Below are positions 53,424 to 64,000 of a stretch of DNA of 64,000 nucleotides, piece after piece. Location: positions 24,625,848 through 24,689,847 of the forward strand of contig JAVGWX010000018.1 in the NCBI GenBank assembly GCA_036924085.1, in the 5' to 3' direction. The DNA is from Ariolimax columbianus. Taxonomy: Eukaryota > Mollusca > Gastropoda > Stylommatophora > Arionidae. Below the pieces are notes generated by a model that had not been told where the DNA came from, did no database searches, and worked only from the letters and a program-made list of their open reading frames with translations. Both the position numbers and the translations under genes were made by a program. The first letter of the stretch is position 1, and each line of letters opens with the position of its first letter.

Positions 53424-53624
53424 TCAGAACATGTTCTCCGTCATACCATCATCATACAAGTCAGTAAATTGGTCACAATTGGCAATTAAAAGAACGTAAA
53501 TTAGATACGAATTTGAAAAACATTTATTGTGCACTAACATTGTCCCATACATCTTAACATAATTCCCACCAATATTAATGCATTTATTCCAGTGCTTAAT
53601 CAGTGCAAGAAAAAAATGTCTCAT
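53424..53624 (-). pseudogene. Possible mariner-like transposase remnant (right arm)
   Basis: Mirror of 41070-41270 with KHWNKCINIGGNYVKM. Only one residue differs (VLLI for ILLI). Confidence 0.35.
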
Positions 53625-54260
53625 TTGCGTTCGCCAGTCAATAGCCTGGGTACTATGAAAGCTGTTTCAAGACACGAGAAGAGGTTAAACAGTTTTCATA
53701 TGCGATGTCTTCGAAGTATATTGAGCATAAAATGGCAGGGCAAGGTGACCAACTCGGAAATACTGAAACGTGCCATGATACCTTCCCTTTTGTCGACTCT
53801 GAGCAACAAGAGACTGAGATGACTGGGTCACGTGAAACGAATGTCAAATACCCGCATTCCAAAGCAGTTATTCCTGGGTGAACTCATATCAGGTACCAGA
53901 TCCCAATGATGGCCTAAATTAAGATACAAGAACATTTGCAAAAGATCCATGAACGATTTTACGATCAATCCAAATATCTGGGACGAGATTGTAGAGGATA
54001 GAGCTACACGGAGAGCAACCTTGAGAGCAGGCATCGAGTCATCAGAGCTAGTTCTGGCGACAAAGATGGAAGACAAGCGACGCAAAAAAAAAAAGGAGTC
54101 TTCATCACACCAATCGAACCTTTTCTGTTTACACTGCTGTCATCCCTGTCAATCGATAATCGGTAAAATCAGCCACGAAAGTCGATGTCCCTCTAGGACA
54201 GAAGCTGCTACCGCCATCTCTACAACAGACCAGCTTACTGACCGTTTGTCAAGGCGCAAA
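53625..54260 (+). pseudogene. Zinc-finger-tailed LINE, ORF2 C-terminus (right arm)
   Basis: The plus strand reads RLNSFHMRCLRSILSIKWQG, KVTNSEILKRAMIPSLLSTL, then FLGELISGTRSQ, MNDFTINPNIWDEIVEDRAT and RRATLRAGIESSELVLATKM. It closes with LFCLHCCHPCQSIIGKISHE then SRC at about 54118-54185. The finger has C-x2-C, then His and Cys. This is the copy that identifies the LINE group of 10321-11227 and 16612-17380. The frame changes once near 53820 where a TGA occurs. Confidence 0.85.
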
Positions 54261-54968
54261 CGGCCATAGTCTGGGTACCCATGATGAGCTCACTTTCCAG
54301 AAATTCAATCGATCATGCATTATGCTGTAGACTAAACCACGCGAACACAGTATTTCTGTTACCGCACTGTCTATCGTTACTGTTCTTTCCCCTCGAATTA
54401 TCTCCCCTACCCACAATTGCTTCTGTTGTAATCTTAACAGGATGCACAGATATGGCTTCAATCAGCATTTTTAAAGCGTCCTTGAGAAAACTTACCGATA
54501 ATTATGGCACCGCTTTACCTGACACACACTTCTCACCATAGCAGAAAGCATTTCCTTATGAATATCATTTGAAGTGCATTTTCCCTCGCCTTTCACACTT
54601 GCTTAAATAAACCCCACCACCCAACAGCTGTTTTTTATGTACTCTCTGTAAGTAAGAACGCCATATGTAATCTCGGCTACGCACGTGCATGCGACACCTA
54701 GCGTCTGCTAAATAAGTAATCACAAAGCTGGATGTTGCTGCCACCTAGAGTCTGCTACTTACAGTAATCACAAAGCTAGATGATGCTGCTACCTTTAGAA
54801 AATATCAGCTACGTTGTTCAGCTATTCCCTAATCAAAAACATAGAATCAAAAACTAGAGAAAACAATATAAGATTTATTTACATTGTATTATACAGTAAG
54901 CCGCAGGAAGTCCTAAAAAATCTACTACACAGCCCAAGCCTTCGGTTACCTAGCAACACTGATGCATG
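54261..54968. other. Arm block with a 50-bp duplication
   Basis: Mirror of 39691-40449, including the two GCTGGATGTTGCTGCC / GCTAGATGATGCTGCT repeats near 54728 and 54774. No gene recognised. Confidence 0.5.
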
Positions 54969-55560
54969 TTCGGCTTGGCTTCGTTCGTTCGTTCTTAATC
55001 TCCCGCTACCAAACCCTGACACGGGCCTAAGTAGCAGAATGAAGTCCAGAGAACAGAATGCGCTGTGTCGTAGTTTACAGCTTGGCTGCGATATTTGCAC
55101 CTTTCGGTGCAACACATCCGATTTCAGCAATCATTTTTTGAGTACCGGGTTAGCATTCCCTCTTCGATCCCTTCTCCTTAGCCAGTCTGTCCTGCTGCGG
55201 CCTGTTATCCAGGATCACCGCGTGGAGGCGAAGAAGGGTCTTGGCAGCTCTGGTTTGCTGGCCCTGACGCTAGTAGTCAGCTACGAGTCACTGACCCTGA
55301 CACTAGTAGTCAGCTACGAGTCACTGACCCTGACACTAGTAGTCAGCTACGAGTCACTGACACTAGTAGTCAGCTACGAGTCACTGACCCTGACACTAGT
55401 AGTCAGCTGCGAGTCACTGACCCTGACGCTAGTAGTCAGCTACTAGTCACTGACACTGACGCTAGCAGTCAGCTACGAGTCACTGACCCTGACGCTAGCA
55501 GTCAGCTACGATTCACTGACCCTGACGCTAGCAGTCAGCTACGAGTCACTGACAAATATT
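54969..55560 (+). repeat. Family B copy with internal 33-bp minisatellite (right arm)
   Basis: CTTGGCTTCGTTCGTTCGTT, CTCCCGCTACCAAACCCTG, TAGTTTACAGCTTGGCTGC and TGAGTACCGGGTTAGCATTC are followed by nine 33-bp units at 55262-55560. One unit is shortened to 24 bp (55346-55369). Confidence 0.88.
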
Positions 55561-55759
55561 ACAAGTACAGTGCAAGGTCCCACATTTTGTTTACATGGTT
55601 CACTGTGTTTCCTAAGACGAAGTACTAGGTGTTTTGCACCTTACATTCTGGTGAATCCACATTCAGTACGAACTTTAAATGGACTCACATCCCATAGGTT
55701 TCCTTCACTGCAGGTTCAGGAATCTGAACACAGACATGGCCCCTTACTGGAAATGACAG

Positions 55760-56372
55760 GATATCAGGTCAGGTTAGGTCATCCCGTAACCGTGAGGCTG
55801 TTGGGGGACACATGAAGACAACCTCACAACTCCACGCCACCCTTCTCTGTCGGCGGATGTTGTCTGTACCTGTTCTGGTCCAATCTTTTATGTTGTCCTC
55901 CCACCTGATATTGGGCCGACCTCTTCGTCGTCTGCCTTGCACCTTTCCGTGGAGGATCGTATTTGCAAAACCATTTGATTTCGATATGTGACCGTACGAA
56001 GCGAGTTTCCGTTTTAAATATCTGGGTTCGATTGTCAGTGATGAAGGATCAAAATGTGAGGTGTTGGCCAGAATAGCACAGACAATAGCCGCGCTTGCAC
56101 GGCTTAACACAATCTGGCAAGATAAACGGCTAGCACTATGCACGAAAATCAGATTAATACGTACACTGGTCCTGTCAATATTCCTCTATGCTTGTGAGAC
56201 ATGGACAGTTACAGCTGACCTTCATCGAAGGAAACAGGCCTTGGAGATGAGATGTTTCCGAAGACTTTTAAACGTCACGTACAAAGATCGAGTTACAAAT
56301 GAGGAAATACGAGATAGAATTACAACAGCAATATGGCCTTTTGAAGACCTCTTGGCAACTGAAGGGATATAA
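55760..56372 (-). mobile_element. RTE-like LINE with 5' inversion (right arm)
   Basis: Mirror of 38156-38765: plus-strand part 56010-56372 (VLARIAQTIAALARLNTIWQ) and minus-strand part 56010 down to 55766 (RKLASYGHISKSNGFANTIL). The junction lies near 56010. Confidence 0.85.
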
Positions 56373-56884
56373 CCGCTGCCAAATATTGCCACTAAGTCCA
56401 GGACAAAATATGTAAAGGTGGGCGATGTATTTATTTCTCCTGATTGGTGAAAAAAATAAGATAAATTATTTAATGCCTTGTATATTGTAAGATGCGACTA
56501 AAGGCTGTGCATGGATGTGACAAAAAAATAATGTAAAAATTAGTTCTACCGTACTGCAAATGAAAAGAATCATGTTTTCTAAAAGCTCGTTTTGTTAAGT
56601 AAAATACAAGGCTGGACATGTGATTCAAGAAATGACGGGACGTGATTTTGATTTGATTCCATGAACTCCATGCATGCCTTAAAAGGGACGACTAAAGTGA
56701 GTTGTGCATTATATTAGCAGCTTCATCATGCTAGACAATAGTTACAGAATCGACTACTGCAAGAGCATGCAACGTTCTTTGTCGCAGGTTTCTTGATCGA
56801 AGTCGACTGTGCTGGTACCACTGTGCTTCGGCTGGCGTGATAAAAGACAAGAAAGAGGACTAGCTATAGTTAGTGCCTCCTGCT
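56373..56884. other. Unique block of the arm
   Basis: Mirror of about 37640-38155. No gene recognised apart from the open frame 56754-56942 (minus) overlapping the candidate exon. Confidence 0.4.
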
Positions 56885-57083
56885 TCAAGTCAAGCCATGC
56901 AATCTGTATATCCAACCAGTGCCTTTCGCATTGATCGTCCACGACAACGGGTGATGAGCCCTGGGCATCGTGTAGGATAAGTGGTAGTAGATGCGAAATG
57001 TCTCAACAAAGTGTTGCGCGGGAGAATCCGGTGACGACACAATTAGTGGTCCTGTTTTTCGTATGGTGTAAACACTGCACAAC
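56885..57083 (-). CDS. Candidate exon (right arm copy)
   Basis: Identical in protein to 37443-37641, with the acceptor tract CTGCAACAAAGAAAATA read in reverse at 57085-57101. Confidence 0.28.
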
Positions 57084-57109
57084 CTGCAACAAAGAAAATA
57101 TTTTTTATA

Positions 57110-57775
57110 AGATTTTGTGTTTACTGTAGTGCACCGACCATATGGTGGGTTGCAGGTAAGATTTGGTGTTTTCTGTAGTGCACCGACCATACAGTGGGTT
57201 AGAGGTAAGATTTAGTGTTTACTGTAGTAAACCGACCATACAGTGGGTTAGAAGTAAGATTTAGTGTTTACTGTAGTAAACCGACCATACAGTGGGTTAG
57301 AAGTAAGATTTAGTGTTTACTGTAGTAAACCGACCATACAGTGGGTTAGAGGTAAGATTTAGTGTTTACTGTAGTAAACCGACCATACAGTGGGTTAGAA
57401 GTAAGATTTAGTGTTTACTGTAGTACACCGACCATACAGTGGGCTAGAAGTAAGATTTAGTGTTTACTGTAGTACATCGACCATACAGTAGGTTAGAAGT
57501 AAGATTTAGTGTTTATTGTGGTACACCGACCATACAGTGGGTTAGAAGTAAGATTTAGTGTTTACTGTAGTAAACCGACCATACAGTGGGTTAGAAGTAA
57601 GATTTAATGTTTACTGTAGTAAACCGACCATACAGTGGGTTAGAAGTAAGATTTAGTGTTTACTGTAGTAAACCGACCATACAGTGGGTTAGAAGTAAGA
57701 TTTAGTGTTTACTGTAGTACTCCGAGCATACAGTGGGTTAGAAGTAAGATTGAGTTTTTACTGTAGTACACTGTA
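57110..57775. repeat. 49-bp minisatellite, right arm
   Basis: Reverse of 36660-37420 with GTTTACTGTAGTAAACCGAC and CATACAGTGGGTTAGAAGTA. About 13-14 units. Confidence 0.93.
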
Positions 57776-57843
57776 TGTTGTTAGTCCATCGTAATCGATG
57801 AGGACCACTTTGTCAGCATTCACTGTAAACTGTTCACATGAGG

Positions 57844-58075
57844 TCAAACATGGCTAAATAAGCCAATCTGAGCATTGAATTGTCTGTTGCACTTTATACA
57901 GGGAAATAAGACACCTCCTTCCACCGGGGTTGAAGAAGGGTTGGTGTGAGTTGACTTGCAGAGCGAGCGTCTCTGGATGGCCTCATCTATTCTTGATGAC
58001 TCTTGTCTCAACACCCTCAGCAATAGTGCTGCGCCAGTCTGTGTGATTGGTGGCGATTCTTTCCTATCGATTATA
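57844..58075 (-). pseudogene. Zinc-finger C-terminus of LINE ORF2 (right arm)
   Basis: Mirror of 36365-36590, identical through CIKCNRQFNAQIGLFSHV. Confidence 0.75.
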
Positions 58076-58079
58076 TGAT

Positions 58080-58250
58080 GACATAGAGGTAAGATTTTGT
58101 GTTTACTGTAGAACATCGATTAAATGGTGATAGAGGTACGATTTTGTATTTACTGTTGTACACCGATGATATGATGACATAGAGTTAAGATTTTGTGTTT
58201 ACTGTAGTACACCGATTATATGGTTGATTTAGAGGTAAGATTTCTCTTAT
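58080..58250. repeat. 49-bp family, diverged units (right arm)
   Basis: Mirror of 36180-36364 with TTTTGTGTTTACTGTAGTAC. Confidence 0.72.
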
Positions 58251-58439
58251 ACCGAGGATCATAGTTGTTTTTACCTGTGAATGCACAAGCCGACAAAGTG
58301 ACATGTTGCTACTCAGATATTAAGCTCGCAATATCACTAGACCTTTAAAATAATAATGCGAATCAAAACTTAACATGCAATCCCCTAGTTGTGGATCCGA
58401 TATGAAGTGTCGTCTGCCTCATTTGGAAGTAGGCCTGTT

Positions 58440-58515
58440 TCTTACAATTTATTGTTGTTTTATTTTTTATTTTACCCGACCCTGACAAACATGTCCGATC
58501 AGTTTGTTTTGCCTG
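58440..58515 (-). repeat. Family A short fragment (right arm)
   Basis: Mirror of 35916-35985. One arm has TGTTGTTTTATTTTTTATTT here, the other a slightly different A-rich tail. Confidence 0.55.
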
Positions 58516-59062
58516 ACCAGACTTTGTTACGGTTCCAGAAGCATCGATGCTCATTCCCTTTTGCCCAATGCCATATACTGGTGTCTGGGCGTGTTAGTTG
58601 TTGTCTAGTGCCATACATAGTGATCCATTTATCTGGCCTCATAGGAAGAAGCATTCTCCTAGCATCGTTGAGCGCCGATCACTCAAAGAGATAATGACCA
58701 ACTGTGGCATATGGGTGTGTACACAGCTGGCACTGTGGTGTGTGTTGTGGTTGGATTATGTTCAGGTGCTTGTAACGTGGAATGTGTTTGGTTCTCAGCC
58801 AGAAAATGGTACAATGATTCTGTCTATGTGAGTTGATTGTTGCTGTAATTTAGATTGAGGCTTCCCGTTTGTGATCTCCATTCCCGTGTTTCCCATGGTC
58901 TATCTGTTCAGACAAGTCTCTGTGATTGCTGGTATGAGCTGCTTGGCTGTTTTATGGCTGTCGCAGCATGTGGCAATTCTTGTCTTTATCCCTTCTTTGC
59001 TAGTCTGTCCACCTTGTCGTTGTCATGTGTGGTAGTGTTCATAGATCCACTGTATGATAAAT
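58516..59062 (-). pseudogene. LINE RNase H and Cys/His fragment (right arm)
   Basis: Mirror of 35365-35915, identical in the readable blocks. Confidence 0.65.
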
Positions 59063-59069
59063 GAAAATG

Positions 59070-59360
59070 TGGTCTGCGTTTAGAGATACTTGGATAAGAT
59101 TAGGTCTACGTCTAGAGATACTTGGATAAGATTAGGTCTACGTCTAGAAATACTTGGATAAGTTTAGGTCTACGTGTTGAGATACTTGGATAAGATTAGG
59201 TCAACATCTACAGATACTTGGATAAGATTAGGTCTACGTCTAGAGATACTTGGAAAAGAGCAGGTCTACGTCTAGAGATACTTGGATAGGATTAGATCTA
59301 CGTCTACAGATACTTGGATAAGATTAGGTTAACAACTAGAGATACTTGGATAAGATATAA
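59070..59360. repeat. 32-bp minisatellite, right arm
   Basis: TACTTGGATAAGATTAGGTC and TACGTCTAGAGA units, about 9, in the same order of variants as the left arm. Confidence 0.9.
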
Positions 59361-59472
59361 AATGGCTTTGTGACCACCAAAGAAAAGCCGTCAAATGCGG
59401 GTAAACTGGATGCAGTTAAAGCTAGCTAACTTAACACACCCGCTCACTGATACGTTAAGTCTATTTTCTTAC

Positions 59473-59667
59473 TTTTTGAGTAGCTAGACCGTGGCTCGGG
59501 GTCATTAGTCGGTCAGAACTCGCCGTCACATTTTTCATTGCTACAGATTTTCGTTTGTAATAGATGCTCGAATCAGCTACATCTGTACAGTCATTCTTAA
59601 CCAGGCCATATACTGGGAGTGGTCGCAATTGTTGGTATCTCAAGTAAGTTTCTTTGTTTATGGGCAC
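59473..59667 (-). CDS. Candidate exon with donor (right arm copy)
   Basis: Identical in protein to 34761-34955; the donor lies at about 59472 on the minus strand. Confidence 0.28.
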
Positions 59668-59669
59668 TA

Positions 59670-60110
59670 TTGTGAGTTTGAATGTTCTAGCTTGATTTAT
59701 GTGGACTATTGTGAAAGTTTGAAGGCTCTAGCTTGATTTCTGTGGCTTACTGTGAAAGTTTGAAGGTTCTAACTTGATTTATGTGGACTACTGTGAACGT
59801 TTGAAGGTTCTAACTTGATTTATATGGACTACTGTGAACGTTTGAAGGTTCTAACTTGATTTATGTGGACTACTATGAACGTTTGAAGGTTCTAACTTGA
59901 TTTCTGTGGACTACTGTGAAAGTTTGAATGTCCTATATAGCTTGATTTCTATGAACTGCGGCGAAGGTTTGAATGTTCTAGCTTGGTTTATGTGTACACC
60001 AGTGAGAATTTTGAGGTTCTAGCTTGATTACTGTGTGCAACTGTGAGAGTTTGAATGTTCCAATTTAACTTCTGTGGATTACTGTGAAAGTTTAAAGGTT
60101 CTAGCTTAAT
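59670..60110. repeat. 41-bp minisatellite, right arm
   Basis: Reverse of 34311-34755, same number of units as far as I can count. Confidence 0.88.
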
Positions 60111-60459
60111 TTGTTTGCGTGCTATTGCTGTTTTAGTAGATCAGTAGTACTAATAAGATAAAATATACGACAATTTGTCTCACTTGTGTTCTAAAAGTTA
60201 TAATTCTGCCAACACAAACAGCAATAAACAAATTAAATCATATAATTAATCTACCACACACATATCTCTGCCAAAGCAATCAAGTCTGGGCCACACAGTT
60301 ATTACACTGAGATCTGTCAATACATCAAGTTTCGGCCTTACCGTTGCTACACACATAGCTGTCTCTCAAAATAATCATCTCTCGACCTACTGTTACTACA
60401 CTGTTATAAAAGACCTGTTTTCTGTAAAAGTGAATTTGTTAACGCGAATTTTGATATAT
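60111..60459. other. Unique block of the arm
   Basis: Mirror of 33969-34310. Nothing recognised. Confidence 0.4.
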
Positions 60460-60679
60460 TTATAGTAAATTAGTTTTGTGTGAAAGTGGATTTATCTTTT
60501 TAGGTTCTTGGATGTCATCATGCAAACGAGCCATATTAGCTTCCTGCAGAAGTAGATATATAATAATACTGTCATATCCTCCAAAGACATGAATGTGCTC
60601 TTCAAACTCATCATTTAATAATGAAGTAGATTCTTTCCATTTGTTTGACAGGAAGACGAAATATTTATTGAATCGCCAC
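60460..60679 (-). CDS. Candidate 3'-terminal exon (right arm copy)
   Basis: Identical in protein to 33749-33968 (KWKESTSLLNDEFEEHIHVF). Acceptor CTGAAATATGAC in reverse at about 60679-60690. Confidence 0.3.
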
Positions 60680-60734
60680 TGAAATATGACAACATCGAAT
60701 ACACATTGCACATGGGGATCTGAGACTCTCGCCC

Positions 60735-60930
60735 GGTCAGGTAAAACATACCAATCAGACAATGTTAGTTAAGGTCAGGTAAAACATACCCATCAGACAA
60801 TGTTAGTTAAGGTCAGGTAAAACATACCCATCATACAATGTTAGTTAAGGTCAGGTAAAACATACCCATCAGACAATGTTAGCCGGGGTCAGGTAAATCA
60901 TACTGATCAGACAATGTTAATTAGGGTCAG
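60735..60930. repeat. 38-bp minisatellite, right arm
   Basis: GTCAGGTAAAACATACCCAT and CAGACAATGTTAGTTAAG units, about 5, mirror of 33500-33695. Confidence 0.85.
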
Positions 60931-60984
60931 GTAAACACACTGACGAAGGACCTCTCCCTCCCCCCCCCCCCCAGCCCCAAAACA

Positions 60985-61490
60985 AAAATAGTGGTACAGT
61001 GGGTTCCATCCCACTGTAACATCCACAGCAACGAGGAGGCAGACAGACTGGTAAAAGAAGGTGCAAGACTACCACAACCAGATTCTAGTGTGACTTACGA
61101 AGAGTCCAAAAGGCTTATTAGGGCCAGATACATGGACACGTGGGAAACAGAGCATGCTGGCTACACAAAAAATGATGCCTACTACCAATTGAACAGAAGA
61201 GAGCAGGTAGTGGTCGCTAGACTCCGCACAGGTCACAACAGACTAAGGTACCATCTATTCAATAAACTGAAGATAGGTGCTACTGATGAATGCACTTGTG
61301 GTACAGGGAAAATGACTCCTGAACATTTGCTGCAAAATCGCCCGACATACGAGGACCAGAGAAAGCACATGTGCCTATCACCAGTGCCAACACTAGACAA
61401 GCTCTATGGCAGTGTCGACAGCCTCAGGAAGGATGGCCGCTACTTTCTTAGAACAAATTCAAGTTGACGTCTGACAGCGTACGATGAAGA
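60985..61490 (+). mobile_element. I-like LINE 3' fragment (right arm)
   Basis: Open over about 158 codons: VQWVPSHCNIHSNEEADRLV, ESKRLIRARYMDTWETEHAG, then NRREQVVVARLRTGHNRLRY and CTCGTGKMTPEHLLQNR. The tail ATGAAGAAGAAGG lies at 61484-61496. The mirrored left-arm copy has a frameshift near 33310. Confidence 0.84.
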
Positions 61491-61496
61491 AGAAGG

Positions 61497-61800
61497 AGGA
61501 TGTTGTTGTTCAATGCCCACAGTGAGTAAGTTTACTCTTTTGTGCGCCCTGAAAAGAGTGTTAAGTGGCAGGTTGTGGTAGCTTTCATCCCATCCCTGTC
61601 ATGCCGTTGAAGGTGGCCTTCCTGGCGGTTTTTCATCTGCGTTGCGCTCACTATTACGGAGATCACACCTCGTCAGCCAGACTGCCTGAAAACGGCCTGT
61701 TTCCAGAAAACGCTACATGGAAGAGAGACTGTGGTCTTGGTCAGTGTATTGTGCCTGACCCTGACACGACGTCCTGGTCAGTATGTTGTGCCTGGCTAGA
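61497..61800 (-). repeat. Dispersed repeat family A (right arm)
   Basis: Begins in TGTTGTTGTTCAATGCC (reverse of the AAC tail) directly at the GAA tail of the LINE, with TTACTCTTTTGTGCGCCC. Mirror of 32640-32935. Confidence 0.75.
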
Positions 61801-61804
61801 CTAG

Positions 61805-62170
61805 CGTCTCAGTTCCCCGTATGCAGCACATGAGCTGCAGCGGTCAGCGACCCATAGCTGACTGCTAGCGCCAGAGCCAGCGAACCAGAGCTGTCAAGAC
61901 CTGTCTACACCTCCACGCGATGATCCTGGATAACAGGCTGGAACAGAGCAGACTGGCTAAGGAGAAGGGATGGAAGAGGGAATGCTAACCCGGTACTCAA
62001 AAAATGGTTGCTTAAGGCAGATGTGTTGGACTGAAAGGTGCAAATATCGCAGTCAAGCTGTAAACTACGACACAACGCATTCCTTTCTCTGGACTACATT
62101 CTGCTGCATAATCCCTTTGAGGGTTTAGTAGCGGGAGATTGAGAACGAACGAAGCCAAGCCAAGCCAAGT
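61805..62170 (-). repeat. Dispersed repeat family B (right arm, longer copy)
   Basis: Contains the part GTAAACTACGACACAACGCA and TAGTAGCGGGAGATTGAGAA that is deleted in the left arm. Single copy of the 33-bp precursor near 61850. Confidence 0.78.
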
Positions 62171-62600
62171 TCCCCGTATGGCAAGATAACTTCTAAATGT
62201 CTATCCTTGTAGCATCACTGATTTTTTATTAAGCCTAAATAAGCAAAATCTACAGAACAGCTCTGAATTTTGGTAAAAAAATAGCTCATCCTTGCTATGG
62301 GCAATAAACATGGCTGTAACTCTTTTAGAGTGGCTCACCAGTCCTGCAATTTAGGTTAACGATTTTTTAACAACGCACTAATTCACCGCTATTTCTACAC
62401 AACAATGCGTACCAAACCAAAATATATTGTATTTCTTAAACAATATTAGCTTTTTTCTTAAAAAGAAAAAATGTATTGCTATTAGAGGCATGGCATTCGT
62501 GTCCTAAACATTCTTGGTAGTTTTAGCACTGAAGTACCATTTATCGATGGCTTTAGTAGGTTTAACTTGTGGCAGTGGAGCTCCATTGAGATTCACCATC
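62171..62600. other. Unique block of the arm
   Basis: Mirror of about 31967-32354, but 62571-62605 (GGCAGTGGAGCTCCATTGAG) is extra in this arm. No gene recognised. Confidence 0.45.
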
Positions 62601-62605
62601 ACAAG

Positions 62606-63375
62606 CTCCACATGAACTAGATAGTATTTCACTATTAACATGACCTAGATAGTATTTCACTATCCACATTACCTAGATAGTATTTCAATATCCACATGAC
62701 CTATATAATATTTCACTATCCACATGACCTAGATAGTATTTCACTATTAACATGACCTAGATAGTATTTCACTATCCACATTACCTAGATAGTATTTCAA
62801 TATCCACATGACCTAGATAGTATTTCACTATCCACATGACCTAGATAGCATTTCCCTATCCACATGACCTAGATAGTATTTCACCATCCAGATTACCTAG
62901 ATAGTATTTCAATATCCACATGACCTAGATAGTATTTCACTATCCACATGACCTAGATAGCATTTCACTATCCACATGACCTAGAAAGTATTTCACTATC
63001 CACATGACCTAGATAGCATTTCACTATCCACATGACCTAGATAGTATTTCACTATCCACATGACCTAGCTAGCATTTCACTATCCACATGACCTAGATAG
63101 TATTTCACTATCCACATAACCTAGATAGCATTTCACTATCCACACGTCCTAGATAGTATTTCACTATCCACATGACCTAGATAGTATTTCACTATCCACA
63201 TGACCTCGATAGCATTTCACTATCCACGTAACCTAGATACTATTTCACTATTCACATGTCCTAGATAGTATTTCACTATCAATATGTCCTAGATAGTATT
63301 TCGCTATCTACATGTCCTAGATAGTATTTCACTCTCCACATGACCTAGATAGTATTTCGCTATCTACATGTCCTA
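62606..63375. repeat. 28-bp minisatellite, right arm (about 27 units)
   Basis: Units of ATGACCTAGATAGTATTTCA plus CTATCCAC. Shorter than the left-arm array and without the internal flank copy. Confidence 0.93.
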
Positions 63376-63464
63376 AGATGTAGACCAAAACCGAACTTTA
63401 CTTTCCTACCTATTATCTTATTATCCACATGTTAACAGACGGGACCTGAGCATTAATATTCTGT

Positions 63465-63757
63465 GTAGGGCTTTTAGAAGAGCTCTTGGCCACTGTCAAA
63501 AGAAGAAAACTCGTTTGGGCACGGTCACATATTGAGATCAAATGGTCTTGCAAATACAATGCTGCATGGAAAGGTGCAAGGTAGACGACGAAGAAGTCGT
63601 CCCAAAAAGAGGTGGGAGGACAACATAAAACAATAGACCAATCTCCGACCAGAAGAGGCACAGGCAGCAGCCGCTAACAATGAAGTGTGGCGTAGGGTTG
63701 CGAGGAAGTCTTCATGTGTGCCCCATCGACCTCACCGGTTATGGTATGACCTGATCT
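63465..63757 (+). mobile_element. RTE-like LINE 3' end (right arm)
   Basis: GCTGCATGGAAAGGTGCAAG, CAAAAAGAGGTGGGAGGACA and GGTATGACCTGATC at the end. Mirror of 30482-30780. Confidence 0.8.
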
Positions 63758-63879
63758 AATAGTACTTTATTATCCACATGTTAGTAGACCTACCATGAGA
63801 AATATTGTTCAACATTTTCAATCTTTCGATTCATATTTTAACAGATCAACATCGATCTTTACTGTCCTACATAGTGTCT

Positions 63880-64000
63880 TCGTTCAGTTCAGTTCATCCT
63901 GTGATCTCTTGAGATTGTTGGGGCACTCCTGCTGACACCTCCACAATCCTGCGCCATCCCTCTCTGTCTGTGGTTGCTTTTTTTGCCTCCCTCAGTCATA
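63880..64000 (-). mobile_element. LINE 3' end, cut by window edge
   Basis: Starts with the tail GTTCAGTTCAGTTCATCC and reads in reverse as the C-terminus found at 30121-30361. It continues beyond the window. Confidence 0.62.

Larger units (their letters stand above)
48289..64000 (-). repeat. Right arm of giant inverted repeat
   Basis: Reverse-complement partner of 30241-47561, continuing past the window edge. Block order from the centre outward: CA/GT run, LINE 3' end, 55-bp array, 60-bp array, CR1, SINE, 42-bp array, purine tract, zinc-finger LINE, family B, twin-primed RTE, 49-bp array, 32-bp array, 41-bp array, I-like LINE, families A and B, 28-bp array and RTE. Each has its mirror in the left arm. 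Confidence 0.93.

Noticed and set aside
54814..55446. A 210-codon frame ending in VVSYESLTLTL repeats
   Set aside because: It crosses family B and the 33-bp array; the repeats come from an 11-codon period.

Overview
This is a eukaryotic, metazoan window. Evidence is the almost canonical animal 18S rRNA sequence, five or more lineages of non-LTR retrotransposon (LINE), a tRNA-derived SINE, very low coding density and minisatellites covering a large share of the DNA. The 18S sequence and the mixture of CR1, RTE, RNase H-bearing and zinc-finger-tailed LINEs suggest a lophotrochozoan, perhaps a mollusc; that placement is inference. I see no intact host gene. All recognisable coding sequence is transposon-derived and broken, apart from a few short open stretches beside good splice-site matches.

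Region 1-22 kb is a graveyard of dispersed repeats. It holds two unnamed dispersed families (called A and B here), CR1 3' ends (4.6-5.3 kb), a 69-bp minisatellite (6.0-6.75 kb), RTE-like reverse transcriptase (RT) pseudogenes (6.8-10.3 kb) and an RTE-1-like element on the minus strand (17.7-19.9 kb). The centrepiece is 10.3-17.4 kb. A minus-strand LINE of the zinc-finger-tailed type is split by a 5.4-kb composite made of an inverted pre-rRNA 5' end, the 18S body, scrambled 28S and an RNase H-bearing LINE ending in a GAA-rich tail. A 9-bp near-identical duplication flanks the whole composite, so it looks like one retrotransposition event.

Region 22.1-64 kb is dominated by duplication. Bases 30241-47561 and 48289-64000 are arms of a very large inverted repeat (centre near 48 kb, spacer about 730 bp) that runs off the right edge. 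Unique parts of the arms are nearly identical; the differences are mostly tandem-array lengths and a few indels. A third, more diverged copy of the inner 4-5 kb lies in direct orientation at 22147-27470. Much of this region consists of minisatellites with 28-, 42-, 55- and about 60-bp units that appear to descend from one unit of about 55 bp sharing the core CTGTTAACATG...GATAGTAAGATACTAT. Independent arrays of 32, 33, 38, 41 and 49 bp also occur, and LINE 3' ends and a SINE are inserted among them.

The elements do not form a pathway. They record layered insertions, twin-primed (5'-inverted) retrotransposition, segmental inversion and repeated tandem amplification.
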